DNA from: CADEEN01 sp040384625
GTDB lineage: Bacteria; Pseudomonadota; Gammaproteobacteria; Burkholderiales; Burkholderiaceae_C
Direction of reading: 5' to 3'
Assembly: GCA_040384625.1 (NCBI GenBank)
Contig: JAZKIW010000152.1
Location: 1 to 37,620, forward strand
Length of the DNA: 37,620 nt
The notes under the pieces were generated by a model. That model did no database searches and was not told the DNA's origin. It saw only the letters and a program-made list of their open reading frames with translations. Each line of letters starts with the position of its first letter. Positions within the stretch are counted from its first letter, which is position 1. Below, one piece after another: positions 6,761 to 15,299 of the stretch. Made by a program: the position numbers and the translations under genes.

Positions 6761-7849
6761 CTAGGAGGGCAGGAAGTCGACCGGCCAGCTGACGACCATC
6801 ACATCGACGTCCTTGGCGCCGAAGTCGAATTGGCGGATGCGGGCCACCAGTTTCTGCTCCAGTTCGGGCGTCTTCAGTTCGGTCGAGACGACGCGGCAGC
6901 CGACCACTTCGCCGGCGGGCGAGATCTTCAGCTCGACCACCACCTTGCCTTGCAGGCCAGGCTCTTCGCGCAGGGCGCGGTTGTAGAGCGCATAGATGGC
7001 GCCCTTGTTGCGTTCGAAGACGAGCTTGATCTCTTCGATCGAGCGCGAGGCCTTGCCGCTGCCGCCTTTCTTCACCGAGCCGCCCGCACCGTCGCCGTTG
7101 CCACCGGTGCCGCCACCGCGCGCGCCGCCGCCGCCGTAGCCGCCACCACCGCCGCCGCCGGCAACGCCTTCGACGAGCGTGGTCGCGCGACCGGCCAGGC
7201 CGCCACCGCCGGTGTTGCGGCTGTAGGAGGCGGTGTTGATGCCGCCGGAGCCGCCGCTGAGGTTGGAGGTGATCAACGCACGTGCCGGCAAGCCCGGCTC
7301 GTTGCCCGCGCCGACGCCGACACCGACGCCTGTTCCGACGCCAGGTCCTGGCTTGATGTCCTGCTTCAATTGCACCGCCACCGGGGCGCCACGCATCTCG
7401 GCCAGAGTGTCCTTCATCGCCAGCAGGCCGACGCCGGCGGCCTGGCGGCGCGCGCCTTCGATCTCGCCGGGTGGCTTGTTCTTCTCCGGGTTGCGCGCTT
7501 CGGGCACCGGGGCTTCCTTGGTCCGTTCCTGCTTCGGCGCGGGTCGCGGGTCGGCCTTCGCGGGCAGCGGTTCCTGCGGGATGTTCGCCTTGGCCATGCG
7601 CTGCGGCTCCGGCGCCTTCTTTGGCATCGGCGGCGGTTCGCGTTCGAGCACCAGCTTGGCCAGGCGCGGCGGCAGTTCGGCCGGCTTGGCGCGGTCTTCC
7701 TGGGGTCGAGGCATCAGCGAGAAGATGATGCAGGCCAATGCCGCCACGCCGACGATCGACCGCAGGATGCGCTTGAAGCGCGCCTCGTCCTCGACCGCGA
7801 TGGCCCAGGCCAGCATCGGCGCGCGGAAGGACACCGATGCGGCGCTCAC
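6761..7849 (-). CDS. TonB-like AgmX/PglI C-terminal domain protein
   Basis: This 362-residue protein is the last gene of the 17-gene operon. A short cytoplasmic start is followed by one membrane helix (about 32-46), a Pro/Lys/Glu-rich extended region (about 47-135), a Gly-rich low-complexity linker (about 165-262), and a C-terminal domain (about 265-362) with VFERNKGAIYALYNRALREEPGLQGKVVVELKISPAGEV. That final domain is the TonB-like fold named for AgmX/PglI of the Myxococcus gliding machinery. By analogy it spans the periplasm and passes motor energy to outer-membrane partners. Its start overlaps the upstream ExbD-type gene by four bases (ATGA), so the two are translationally coupled. Confidence 0.88.
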   Translation of the reverse strand: MSAASVSFRAPMLAWAIAVEDEARFKRILRSIVGVAALACIIFSLMPRPQEDRAKPAELPPRLAKLVLEREPPPMPKKAPEPQRMAKANIPQEPLPAKADPRPAPKQERTKEAPVPEARNPEKNKPPGEIEGARRQAAGVGLLAMKDTLAEMRGAPVAVQLKQDIKPGPGVGTGVGVGVGAGNEPGLPARALITSNLSGGSGGINTASYSRNTGGGGLAGRATTLVEGVAGGGGGGGYGGGGARGGGTGGNGDGAGGSVKKGGSGKASRSIEEIKLVFERNKGAIYALYNRALREEPGLQGKVVVELKISPAGEVVGCRVVSTELKTPELEQKLVARIRQFDFGAKDVDVMVVSWPVDFLPS

Positions 7850-8343
7850 GTGTGCACCGCCTTCGGCGTGACGGCGAACGACACCTCGTTGAAGTTGGCG
7901 CGCGCGGCGGTGACCATCACCTTGCGCAGCAGGCGGTAGGGGATGGTCTTGTCGCCCATGATCGTGATGGCCTTGCCCTGGGCCTGGTTCTCGGCGCGGA
8001 TCACCACGCGCTGGGCCTGCAGGTCGAGTTCGTCCTTCAGACCGGCGATCACGTCACCTTCCGCAGCCAGGGCGTCGTCGACCAGGGCGACGCGCCGGCC
8101 TTCGACCAGGATGTCGGGGCCGCTGACGGTGATCACCAGGGTTTCGCGTGGCGTCTTGTCGGCGCTCGACTGCGGCAGCGTGACCGACTTGGCCGGACTC
8201 AGGATCTCGACGCCGGCGGCGCTCGACATCAGGAAGAAGATCAGGATCGTGAAGATGTCGATCAGCGACACCAGGTTCATATCCAGGCCGGTCTTGTTGC
8301 GCTCCCGGCGCTCGGCGCGTTTCTGCAGCGGGGTCAGCTTCAT
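7846..8343 (-). CDS. ExbD/TolR-family proton-channel subunit with conserved Asp
   Basis: This 165-residue protein has a basic N-terminus, one membrane helix (about 23-42, LVSLIDIFTILIFFLM) and a periplasmic TolR-type domain. Asp29 in the helix matches the protonatable residue required in ExbD, TolR and AglQ/AglS proteins. With the ExbB-type protein it should form a proton-driven rotary stator. It is the second of two ExbD paralogues side by side, separated from the first by ten bases. Only this copy keeps the Asp, so it is the likely proton-handling subunit. Confidence 0.92.
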   Translation of the reverse strand: MKLTPLQKRAERRERNKTGLDMNLVSLIDIFTILIFFLMSSAAGVEILSPAKSVTLPQSSADKTPRETLVITVSGPDILVEGRRVALVDDALAAEGDVIAGLKDELDLQAQRVVIRAENQAQGKAITIMGDKTIPYRLLRKVMVTAARANFNEVSFAVTPKAVHT

Positions 8344-8353
8344 GGTCTGCCCC

Positions 8354-8854
8354 TCATGCCTTGCTCGCGATCGGCGCGTCGCCGATCGAGATGTCAGGGA
8401 ACAGCGGCACCGACTTGAGCTTGCCGGCCGCCGGCACTTCGCGCACCGCGTCCATCAACTGGATCAGGGTCTCGTAGGGTGTTTCGGGCCGCGCCAGCAC
8501 CGTGGCCGTCGCCGTGTCGGGAAACTTGGTCTTGATCTGCTGCATCAGCGCCGACAGCGTCGCCAGGTCGTAGCTGCCGTTGGCCCCGGGTGTGTTCGGG
8601 ATGCGCTGGATCAGCCCGCCGATGCGGTCGCCGACCTCGAGCGAGTCGGAGCGCAGGACGATCTCTAGCTTCAGGTCGTTGACCTTCAGCTGCTCGACCG
8701 CGCCCGAGGCCTGGGCCGGCAGCGACAGGTCGATCACCGACAGGCGGGTGAAAACCGCCGTGGACAGCAGGAAGGGCACCAGCACCACGATCAGGTTGAT
8801 GAAGGCCGTCACGTCGAGTTCGGCGGCGTGGCGGCGGATGCGTCTGGATCGCAT
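8354..8854 (-). CDS. ExbD/TolR-family subunit with Asn in place of the channel Asp
   Basis: This 166-residue paralogue has the same plan: a basic tail, one membrane helix (about 15-36, LDVTAFINLIVVLVPFLL) and a periplasmic domain. At the place of the helix Asp (PLID in classical members) it has Asn20, encoded AAC, so it should not carry protons itself. A Pro follows in the same helix. ExbD proteins work as a dimer inside an ExbB pentamer, so this copy may pair with the Asp-bearing neighbour to give an asymmetric stator, as proposed for paired TolR proteins of gliding motors. The GGAG-type ribosome site and tight spacing place it firmly in the operon. Confidence 0.9.
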   Translation of the reverse strand: MRSRRIRRHAAELDVTAFINLIVVLVPFLLSTAVFTRLSVIDLSLPAQASGAVEQLKVNDLKLEIVLRSDSLEVGDRIGGLIQRIPNTPGANGSYDLATLSALMQQIKTKFPDTATATVLARPETPYETLIQLMDAVREVPAAGKLKSVPLFPDISIGDAPIASKA

Positions 8855-8896
8855 GTCGGGCTCCCGAGGTTCTCGTTCTCTTGCGTCAGCGCAGGA

Positions 8897-9562
8897 TCAG
8901 CGCGTCGCCGGGGTCGCCATCCCGGCCTCGGCCTTCAGGCGCTGGGTCACGTTCAGGAAGCTGATCTTGGCGGCTTCGAGGCCGTCGACGATCTCGCTGG
9001 TGCGCGCCTGCAGGAAGGCGTGGATCAGCAGGAAGGGGATCGCTACCGTCAGCGCGAACGCGGTGTTGTTCATCGCGATCGAGATCGAGGCCGACAGCAG
9101 CTCGGCCTTCTCGGCCGGGTTGACCTGGGACACCGCGGTGAAGCCCTTGATCAGGCCGATGATCGTGCCGAGCAGACCGACCAGGGTGATGACGTTGGCG
9201 AAGGTCGCGATGTAGTGCGTGCGCTTCTCCAGCCGCGGCACGATCTCCATCATCCCTTCCTCCATCGCCGCGTCGACGTCTTCGCGCCGGCCCGGGCTCT
9301 GCATGCGCTGCAGGCCGTTGGCGACGATCTTGCCGACGGCGGCGTCGGAACTGGAGGCCGCATGCTGCACGTCCTTCAGCCGCCCGCTCTGCAGCATCGG
9401 CAGCAGTTGCGACCAGAGCTTGCGGTTTTCGTTGCCGGCGCGCTTCAGGAAGACGTAGCGCTCGACCGCGATCGCCAGGCCGATGGCCATGATCAGGATG
9501 CTCGGGTAGATGGCCAGGCCGCTGTCCTGGAAGAATTTGACGGCGTTGTCGATGAGGGTCAT
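8897..9562 (-). CDS. MotA/TolQ/ExbB proton-channel family protein
   Basis: This 221-residue inner-membrane protein has three predicted membrane helices: about 14-36, 118-140 (ATFANVITLVGLLGTIIGLIKGF) and 158-185 (SISIAMNNTAFALTVAIPFLLIHAF). The second and third carry the TolQ/ExbB pore signatures. A cytoplasmic segment of about 80 residues separates helices 1 and 2. The ATG at 9562 was chosen because AGGAGAA lies just upstream; a longer reading frame to 9643 lacks that support. It forms the pentameric shell around the two ExbD-type proteins encoded next. In Myxococcus the equivalent is AglR. Confidence 0.93.
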   Translation of the reverse strand: MTLIDNAVKFFQDSGLAIYPSILIMAIGLAIAVERYVFLKRAGNENRKLWSQLLPMLQSGRLKDVQHAASSSDAAVGKIVANGLQRMQSPGRREDVDAAMEEGMMEIVPRLEKRTHYIATFANVITLVGLLGTIIGLIKGFTAVSQVNPAEKAELLSASISIAMNNTAFALTVAIPFLLIHAFLQARTSEIVDGLEAAKISFLNVTQRLKAEAGMATPATR

Positions 9563-9599
9563 GGTGAGTTCTCCTTCTCTCTGTGATTTCTGGATCGGG

Positions 9600-9884
9600 T
9601 CAGCGAGCGCCGGCGGGCTTGGCGCTGCTGAGTTGCTGGTCATAGCTCATGTGGCGGCGGTAGACATCACGGTCGATCGGCGCCATCAGGTCGTCGAGCA
9701 CGCTGCTCGGTGGCTTGCCGCTCAGCTCGCCCGGCGGCGGCTTCTTCCACGGCACGATGTAGAGCACCTTGGGCAGTTCGCGATTGCCGATGACCTGGGT
9801 GCGGTCGATGTCGGCGCGGTCCTGCGCGAAGGCGGTGCTTGCGCTCAGGGCGAGTGCGAGCATGGCGAGGCTGCGGGATTTCAT
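9600..9884 (-). CDS. Small exported protein of the motor operon
   Basis: This 94-residue protein has a signal peptide (residues 1-21, cleavage after STAFA) and a short mature part with RELPKVLYIVPWKKPPPGEL and DRDVYRRHMSYDQQL. I know this pattern only as a hypothetical protein accompanying ExbB/ExbD/TPR clusters of this type. No catalytic or metal motif is visible. Its start overlaps the stop of the preceding TPR lipoprotein gene (ATGA) and it lies directly before the ExbB-type gene, so it probably belongs to the periplasmic side of the machine. Confidence 0.75.
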   Translation of the reverse strand: MKSRSLAMLALALSASTAFAQDRADIDRTQVIGNRELPKVLYIVPWKKPPPGELSGKPPSSVLDDLMAPIDRDVYRRHMSYDQQLSSAKPAGAR

Positions 9885-10579
9885 GGCTGCTCCTTGCCGC
9901 TCTTTGCGACCTGGGTGTTGAGCGCGGCGAGGGGCGTGCCCTGCGCCGGCTTGCGCTGGCGCAGGTCGGCGGCCCACTTGGTCACCGCGACGTCGCCGCC
10001 GGGTGCGAGTGCGAGGTAGCGCTCGTAGAGCTCGAGGGCCTTGGCCCCGTTGCCGAGGTACAGGTCGTGCAGGATGCCCAGGTTGAGCACGGCCGGGGCG
10101 TGGTTGGCGTCGATGGCCAAGGCGCGTTCGTAGGCTTCGCGAGCCTTGTCGAACTGGCCGTTGCCGCGGTAGGCGATGCCCAGTTCGTTGAAGAAGCGCG
10201 CTTGCGTCGGGCTGGCCCGCACCGCGCGCTCCAGGGCAGCGACCGCTTCGACGCTGCGTCCGGCCTGGGCATGCAGCAGGCCCAGGTTGGCGTGGGCGCC
10301 ACCGAGTTCGGGATGCGCCTGCGCGAGCGCCGTCCATTGGCGCACCGCCTCGTCATTGCGGCCGGCGCGCTGTGCCTGCAGCGCACGGTCGAATTGAGCC
10401 TGGGTTTCGGTGCCGACCGGTGTCGGCGTTGGCATGGCAACGGCCGCCGCCGGCGCGGCGATTGTCGCCGCCGCACGCTCGATGGCCTCGATGGGCTTCG
10501 ACACGGTGGCGCAGCCACAGGCGGCGGCCAGGGCAGCCGAAACCAGCAGGGTGTGCAGGCTACGTTCAACGGACCGCAT
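9881..10579 (-). CDS. TPR-repeat protein, probable lipoprotein
   Basis: This 232-residue protein begins with a hydrophobic signal ending LAAACGC, likely a lipobox although not the ideal form. Residues about 55-215 carry at least four tetratricopeptide repeats (AQFDRALQAQRAGRNDEAVRQW, AHANLGLLHAQAGRSVEAV, FFNELGIAYRGNGQFDKAREAY, PAVLNLGILHDLYLGNGAKALELY). TPR superhelices bind partner proteins, so this is probably a periplasmic adaptor of the machine, comparable to the TPR proteins of the Glt and Nfs systems. GGAGCC precedes the ATG. The start overlaps the previous gene by 14 bases and the end overlaps the next gene by four. Confidence 0.88.
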   Translation of the reverse strand: MRSVERSLHTLLVSAALAAACGCATVSKPIEAIERAAATIAAPAAAVAMPTPTPVGTETQAQFDRALQAQRAGRNDEAVRQWTALAQAHPELGGAHANLGLLHAQAGRSVEAVAALERAVRASPTQARFFNELGIAYRGNGQFDKAREAYERALAIDANHAPAVLNLGILHDLYLGNGAKALELYERYLALAPGGDVAVTKWAADLRQRKPAQGTPLAALNTQVAKSGKEQP

Positions 10580-13379
10580 TGGTGGCTCCTTCACTGCGTT
10601 CGTTCTTGCCATAGCGCACCGGGCGCAGTTCGCGCAGTGCGACAAAACTCTTCTTCACCCATTCGTCGTAGAGGCCTGCAGCAGCGCGGCGCGCATTGGC
10701 CTCGTGCAGTTCGGTGGCCTTCTCTTCGAACGGGAAGGCCTGCTCCTCGAGCATCACGTCGTACTGTTCGAGCGCGGCCTTCTTCAGGCCCTTCGGCCGC
10801 TGCGACGTCATCAGAGCCTTGCCGAAGTCCTGGTACAGCGACGCGGTGAGGTAGGTCGCCGCCGTCACGACCTCGGGCGCGGCGCTGCCGGAGGCCTGGG
10901 CATAGGCCTGCAGCGCGGCCTCCATCTTGGTCTTCTTCAGCTTCAACTGGCGCGCCAGCGGTTCGACCAGAGCCACCTTGCGGTAGTCGTCGAGCAGCGG
11001 CTTGGTCAAGGCCAGCGTGGCCAGGCCGCCGAGGGTGCGAGTGCGATCGGTGCGCTCGCCGCCGGCGCGCAGATCGGCATCGCGGATCTCGCGCATCAGT
11101 GCCGCTTCACGCGCTGCCGTCGCCGGCGTCTGCGGCTCGGCCTTGAGGCCCTGGGCGAGGCGCCAGCGCGCTTCCAGGTTGCGCTCGAACGGTTCGGGAT
11201 GCTGCTTGGCGTACTGCGAGTAGACGCGCGCAGCGTTGTCGCGAGCGCCGGCCTTGTCGTGCAGTTCCGCAGCCTGCCACAGTGACTCGCGCGCCAGCCT
11301 CGCGTCCGTCTGGCTCGAGGCCAGGCGCTCGAACTCGGCGGCCGCGGGCCCCCAGCGCTGCTGCTCGAGGTGGATCGCGGCCAGCTTGCTGCCGGCTTCG
11401 TGTGCCAGCGCGTGTTTCGGGAAGCTGCGTCGGAAGGCTTCGAGGGCCTCGGTCGCTGCATCCCAGTCCTTCAGGGCGATCAGGGTGGCCGCGGCGTCGT
11501 ACAGCGCCGCCGCGTGCACCGCCGATTGCGGTGCCGACTGCGCCACGCGCGTGAACTGGGCCACCGCTTCGCGCGCCTTGCCGGCGGCGCGTGCCTGCTC
11601 GGCCTGCTTGTAGATGGCCGCAGCCTGGCGCTCGACCAGGTCGTTGCGGCCAGCGGCATTCGCCGGCATCAGGGCCAGTGCCTGGACATAGCCCTTTTCG
11701 GCGACGTCGAAGTGGCCACCCTCGAAGGCGGCGTGCGACACCACGGTCCAGGCGACTCGGCGCTGTTCGGCCGCCGCCGGTGGGTCCAGGCCCAGCACCT
11801 GCTGCGCGACTTGCTCGGCGGCTTCGTGATCCTTTAACGCGAACAGCTTCTCGGCGGCCTGCGTCAGCACCGGCCCAACGCGCGCGTCGCCTTTGAAGGT
11901 CTCGCCGAAGCGCCGTGCGGCAACGATGCCGCGTCGCTGCAGCGCCGGCAATTCGGCTGTCGCCGCGCGCTTCTCGAGCTGCGCGCCGGCCAGCAGGGCG
12001 GTGTACGCAGCGTCGGCGCTCTTGTCGTGCTTCGGATGGTCGTACGCGGCCTTGTCGTATTCGATGGCTGCATCGGCGAAGCGGCCGTCGTCGTAGAGCA
12101 GTTCGGCGAGCAGGAACTGCTTGCGCGCGGCGTCGGCGTCCTGCGGGAAAGAGACCAAGCTTTCGCGGTACCAGCGCGCGGCCTCGTCGACCTCGGCCGC
12201 GGCCTTGGTCTTCTGCGCGCTGGCGTGATAGTGCTGCGCGAGCGCTGCGAGGTGGGCCTTGACCAGCGGTTGCGCCGTGGCTTCCCAGCCGGCCTGGTTG
12301 CCGCGCCGGTATTCGCTGCTGGCACCGTAACGCTGCACGTACTCCTTCTTCGCGCCCATGGCCAGGGTCGGCAGGCCGCCCTTCTCGTAGATGCCGATCA
12401 CGCGCGCCTGCAGCACCGGCGCCTGGGCATGCAGCGGCTGGCGCCGCGCGAACGCGGCGAAGGCATCGGCAGCGTCCTTGGCTCGGTCCTGCTTGATGTA
12501 CAGCTCGCCGAGTTGCTCGTGCACGCGGAACTCGTAGCTGCGGCGGGTGTCGCTGCTGATGTAGGTCGGGATCGATTCGGCGCCGCGCAGGTTGGCCAGG
12601 CTGACACTGGTCACACGCAGCGTGTCTTCGACCAGTTCACGGTCGGCGCGCGACAGGTCCTTCAGCTCTTCCAGCGGCGCGTCGCCGCGGCCGGCGATCT
12701 TCAGGTCGAGCACACCGAAGAAGGACTGCAGGCCTTCTTCGAGTCGGCCCTGCTTGTACAGCGCCCAGCCGTGCATGTAGAGGGCGCGGTCGTGGAAGGC
12801 CGTCGGTGTCACGCGCTGGACCAGGCTCGTGTAGGCCTGCTCAGACTTGGCGTACTGGCTGGTGTTGAAGAGCAGCTCGCCGCGCCGGAACTGGGCCTCG
12901 TCGCGGAAGGCGGTGTTCGGGTAGCTGGCCACCAGCCGATCGAGCGTGGCCAGCGCCACTTCCAGCTGGCCGCCGAGTTCATGCGCCCGCGCCAGCTGGT
13001 ACAGCACGCGGTCGTTGTTCGGATCGTTGGGATAGGTCTTGAGGTAACCCTGGTACTGCGCGATCGCCGCCCGGTAGTCGGGGTTGCTGCCGGCATCGGC
13101 ACTCTTGTTGTCGGCGCTGTCCATCGCCAGGTCGCCCATCCGGCGCAGGGCTTCGGCGCGCTGGGGCGCCTGTGGCGCGATGTCGAGGAAGCGCTTGTAC
13201 GCGGCCGACGCCTGCTCCGGCGTGGCCTTGATGCCGCTGTCGGCCTCGACCGAAACCGCGATCCTGCGCGCGGCCAGGCTGGCCAGCGTCGGCTCGTTGT
13301 CCGGCGTGCCGCGCGGCTTGCCGGCACAGGCCGCTAGCAGCACGGCCAGGGCGATGGGCGTATATCTAGCGGCTCGCAC
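10566..13379 (-). CDS. Large TPR-type lipoprotein
   Basis: This 937-residue protein has a clear lipoprotein signal (LLAAC, acylated Cys18). The rest is built from helical TPR-like repeats, for example FRDEAQFRRGELLFNTSQYAKSE, KQFLLAELLYDDGRFADAAIEY and AALYDAAATLIALKDWDAATEAL. It should be membrane-anchored, probably in the inner leaflet of the outer membrane, and act as a long periplasmic scaffold. Its size and position resemble the largest TPR members of the Myxococcus Glt machinery. The GTG start was chosen because it gives the complete signal and overlaps the upstream gene by 14 bases. Confidence 0.88.
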   Translation of the reverse strand: MRAARYTPIALAVLLAACAGKPRGTPDNEPTLASLAARRIAVSVEADSGIKATPEQASAAYKRFLDIAPQAPQRAEALRRMGDLAMDSADNKSADAGSNPDYRAAIAQYQGYLKTYPNDPNNDRVLYQLARAHELGGQLEVALATLDRLVASYPNTAFRDEAQFRRGELLFNTSQYAKSEQAYTSLVQRVTPTAFHDRALYMHGWALYKQGRLEEGLQSFFGVLDLKIAGRGDAPLEELKDLSRADRELVEDTLRVTSVSLANLRGAESIPTYISSDTRRSYEFRVHEQLGELYIKQDRAKDAADAFAAFARRQPLHAQAPVLQARVIGIYEKGGLPTLAMGAKKEYVQRYGASSEYRRGNQAGWEATAQPLVKAHLAALAQHYHASAQKTKAAAEVDEAARWYRESLVSFPQDADAARKQFLLAELLYDDGRFADAAIEYDKAAYDHPKHDKSADAAYTALLAGAQLEKRAATAELPALQRRGIVAARRFGETFKGDARVGPVLTQAAEKLFALKDHEAAEQVAQQVLGLDPPAAAEQRRVAWTVVSHAAFEGGHFDVAEKGYVQALALMPANAAGRNDLVERQAAAIYKQAEQARAAGKAREAVAQFTRVAQSAPQSAVHAAALYDAAATLIALKDWDAATEALEAFRRSFPKHALAHEAGSKLAAIHLEQQRWGPAAAEFERLASSQTDARLARESLWQAAELHDKAGARDNAARVYSQYAKQHPEPFERNLEARWRLAQGLKAEPQTPATAAREAALMREIRDADLRAGGERTDRTRTLGGLATLALTKPLLDDYRKVALVEPLARQLKLKKTKMEAALQAYAQASGSAAPEVVTAATYLTASLYQDFGKALMTSQRPKGLKKAALEQYDVMLEEQAFPFEEKATELHEANARRAAAGLYDEWVKKSFVALRELRPVRYGKNERSEGATNAVR

Positions 13380-15291
13380 GGACGTCGCTCCTGGCGAAGG
13401 TGGCGCGGTCGATCAGCTGGGCGATCTCGAAGTTCGCCTGCACCGTGTAGGCGACCAGACGCTGCTTCTGGTTGACCAGGGCGGCTTCGGCGATCTGCTG
13501 CGCGGCGGCCTGCTGCTCGCCCTTCAGCGCAGTCACTCGCGGCAGGGTGGTGTCGAGTTGGCGGCCGAGCGCCTCGATGCGGGCGGCGAAACGCTCGAAG
13601 CGCAGCGGCTCGTCGCGCTGGGCCTGGGCGAGCGCGGCCTCGCGCCGGCCGGCCAGTTCGAGCTGGGCGTCGATGTCGGCCATGGCCTTGTGCGCTGTCC
13701 AACGGCGGGACGGATAGGCCTGTGCCAGTTCCCAGGCCAGCACACCCGAGGCCAGGCGCACGCGCTCGGCAAGCGCCGCCACGTCGGGGTTGCTGCTCTG
13801 CGTCTTGAGGGCCGCCTGCAGGGCATCGACACGGGCCAGCAGGTCGCGCTGTTTGGCGTCGGAGAAGGCGGCGCCGTCGCCGACGATTGTCGCGTCGGCG
13901 ACGTCGGTGCGCAGCTTGTCGCGACGCTGGCGCAGTTCAGCCAGTGCTGCGGCATCGGCCTTCGCGCCGTCGCGCGTGGGCTGCAGGCGGGCCGCGAAAG
14001 CGGCGCGGCGGTGTTCGAGCATGTCGCGGAAGACTCCCAGGGTGTCGCGCCACTGCTGCAGGTTGCTCTCCAGAAAGCGCAGATCGCGGAAGTTCTTGAA
14101 GGCTTCCTGGAACTCGTGTTGCGCCAGCACCTGCGAGAGGTGCGCCGCGTGCGGCATCTCGGGCAGCTTGCGCAGGTTGCCGAACCAGCCCATCTCGTCG
14201 GCCGGATTGCGCTCGAGCAGACCGTCGAGCAGCTTGCCGGCGCGGATGGCAGCGATCGAGGCATCCAGGCGCCGACCTTCGCTGTCGAATTCGCTGACCG
14301 CGTGTTCATACAGCTTCAGCGACTGGCCGTAGGCGCCGAGCTGGGCATGCGCGAAGGGCAAGGCGATGCGCGCTTCGAGCACCGCTGGGTCGCTGGCGTC
14401 GCGCCCGGCAAGTTCGTTCCACGACACCAGGGCTTGGGCGGGCTGCTTCTGAGCCGCGGCGGCCCAACCAAAACCGAGCAGGGCCTTATTGGCATGCAGG
14501 CTGTTGATGCGCACACGTTCCAGCAGGCGGCGCGCCTCTACGGCGCGCTCGTCTTGCAAGGCTGCGATGCCGAGCGCCAGGTTGGCGCGGTCGCGCAGGC
14601 TACGCTGCTCCTCGTTTTCTGCCGGGGCACGGCCGATCTCGTCGAGCAGGGCGCTGCCGCGGGCCTGCTCGCCACTCTTGACCAGGGCCACGCCGAGGTT
14701 GAAACGGGCGAAGGGGCTGGCGCGCTTGACGTCGGTCGTCATCGCGCCGAGCACGGTCGCGGCGCCGGCAAAGTCCTTGCGCGCCATCAGCAACTGCGCC
14801 TGCAGCAAGCCGCGCTCCTCGACCAGGGCCGACGGCAGTTTGCCCTCGATGCGGGCCAAAGCCGCTTCGGCCTCGGCATGGAAGCCGCGCTGGTAGCGGA
14901 TCTTGGCCAGGTAGAACCAGGCCCGGTCACGTACCGATGGGGCCGCGCCCCTTTCGATCAAGGACGCGAAGATCCTGCCGGCTTCGTCGTGCACCCCGTA
15001 CGACAGCAGCAGGCCGCCGCGCAGCACCTCGGCTTCGTCGCCGTGCGGCGACAGGCGCTCGAAATGCTGCGAGGTCATCAGGCCGGTGATGGCACTGAAG
15101 TGCTTGTCCTGGAAGAAGTTGAACAGTGTGTCGCCGTAGTGCAGCGCCTTCACCGGCTGCGCCTCGATCGACGTGCTCATGCCCTTGGCGCGCGGCACGG
15201 CATCGTCGTCGGCTGCACGTGCGGGCAACGCCAAGGCGAGCGCACCCGCGATCAGCAGAGCCACAGTGAGAAGCGGAAAGCGCAGGAACAT
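13366..15291 (-). CDS. Exported TPR/coiled-coil protein
   Basis: This 641-residue protein starts with a cleavable signal (residues 1-26, cleavage near PARAADD). Residues about 45-300 form TPR-like helical pairs (ALHYGDTLFNFFQDKHFSAITGL, RAWFYLAKIRYQRGFHAEAEAAL, LALGIAALQDERAVEARRLL). Residues about 400-600 are rich in long charged helices with coiled-coil character. It is probably a periplasmic scaffold protein. No enzymatic motif is visible. The gene follows the conserved exported protein by eight bases and overlaps the next TPR gene by 14, which indicates coupled translation of these structural parts. Confidence 0.85.
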   Translation of the reverse strand: MFLRFPLLTVALLIAGALALALPARAADDDAVPRAKGMSTSIEAQPVKALHYGDTLFNFFQDKHFSAITGLMTSQHFERLSPHGDEAEVLRGGLLLSYGVHDEAGRIFASLIERGAAPSVRDRAWFYLAKIRYQRGFHAEAEAALARIEGKLPSALVEERGLLQAQLLMARKDFAGAATVLGAMTTDVKRASPFARFNLGVALVKSGEQARGSALLDEIGRAPAENEEQRSLRDRANLALGIAALQDERAVEARRLLERVRINSLHANKALLGFGWAAAAQKQPAQALVSWNELAGRDASDPAVLEARIALPFAHAQLGAYGQSLKLYEHAVSEFDSEGRRLDASIAAIRAGKLLDGLLERNPADEMGWFGNLRKLPEMPHAAHLSQVLAQHEFQEAFKNFRDLRFLESNLQQWRDTLGVFRDMLEHRRAAFAARLQPTRDGAKADAAALAELRQRRDKLRTDVADATIVGDGAAFSDAKQRDLLARVDALQAALKTQSSNPDVAALAERVRLASGVLAWELAQAYPSRRWTAHKAMADIDAQLELAGRREAALAQAQRDEPLRFERFAARIEALGRQLDTTLPRVTALKGEQQAAAQQIAEAALVNQKQRLVAYTVQANFEIAQLIDRATFARSDVRASR

Positions 15292-15299
15292 GGGCAGGT

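Noticed and set aside
7080..7350. A tandem repeat or CRISPR-like array
   Set aside because: The repeats are imperfect GC-rich codon-level repeats encoding the Gly-rich linker of the TonB-like protein; there are no spacers or regular unit length.
6761..9562. A standard Tol-Pal or TonB iron-uptake system
   Set aside because: TolA, the true TolB, Pal and a TonB-dependent receptor are absent. The two ExbD copies, the AgmX-type end and the many TPR and barrel genes fit the Agl/Glt type better.
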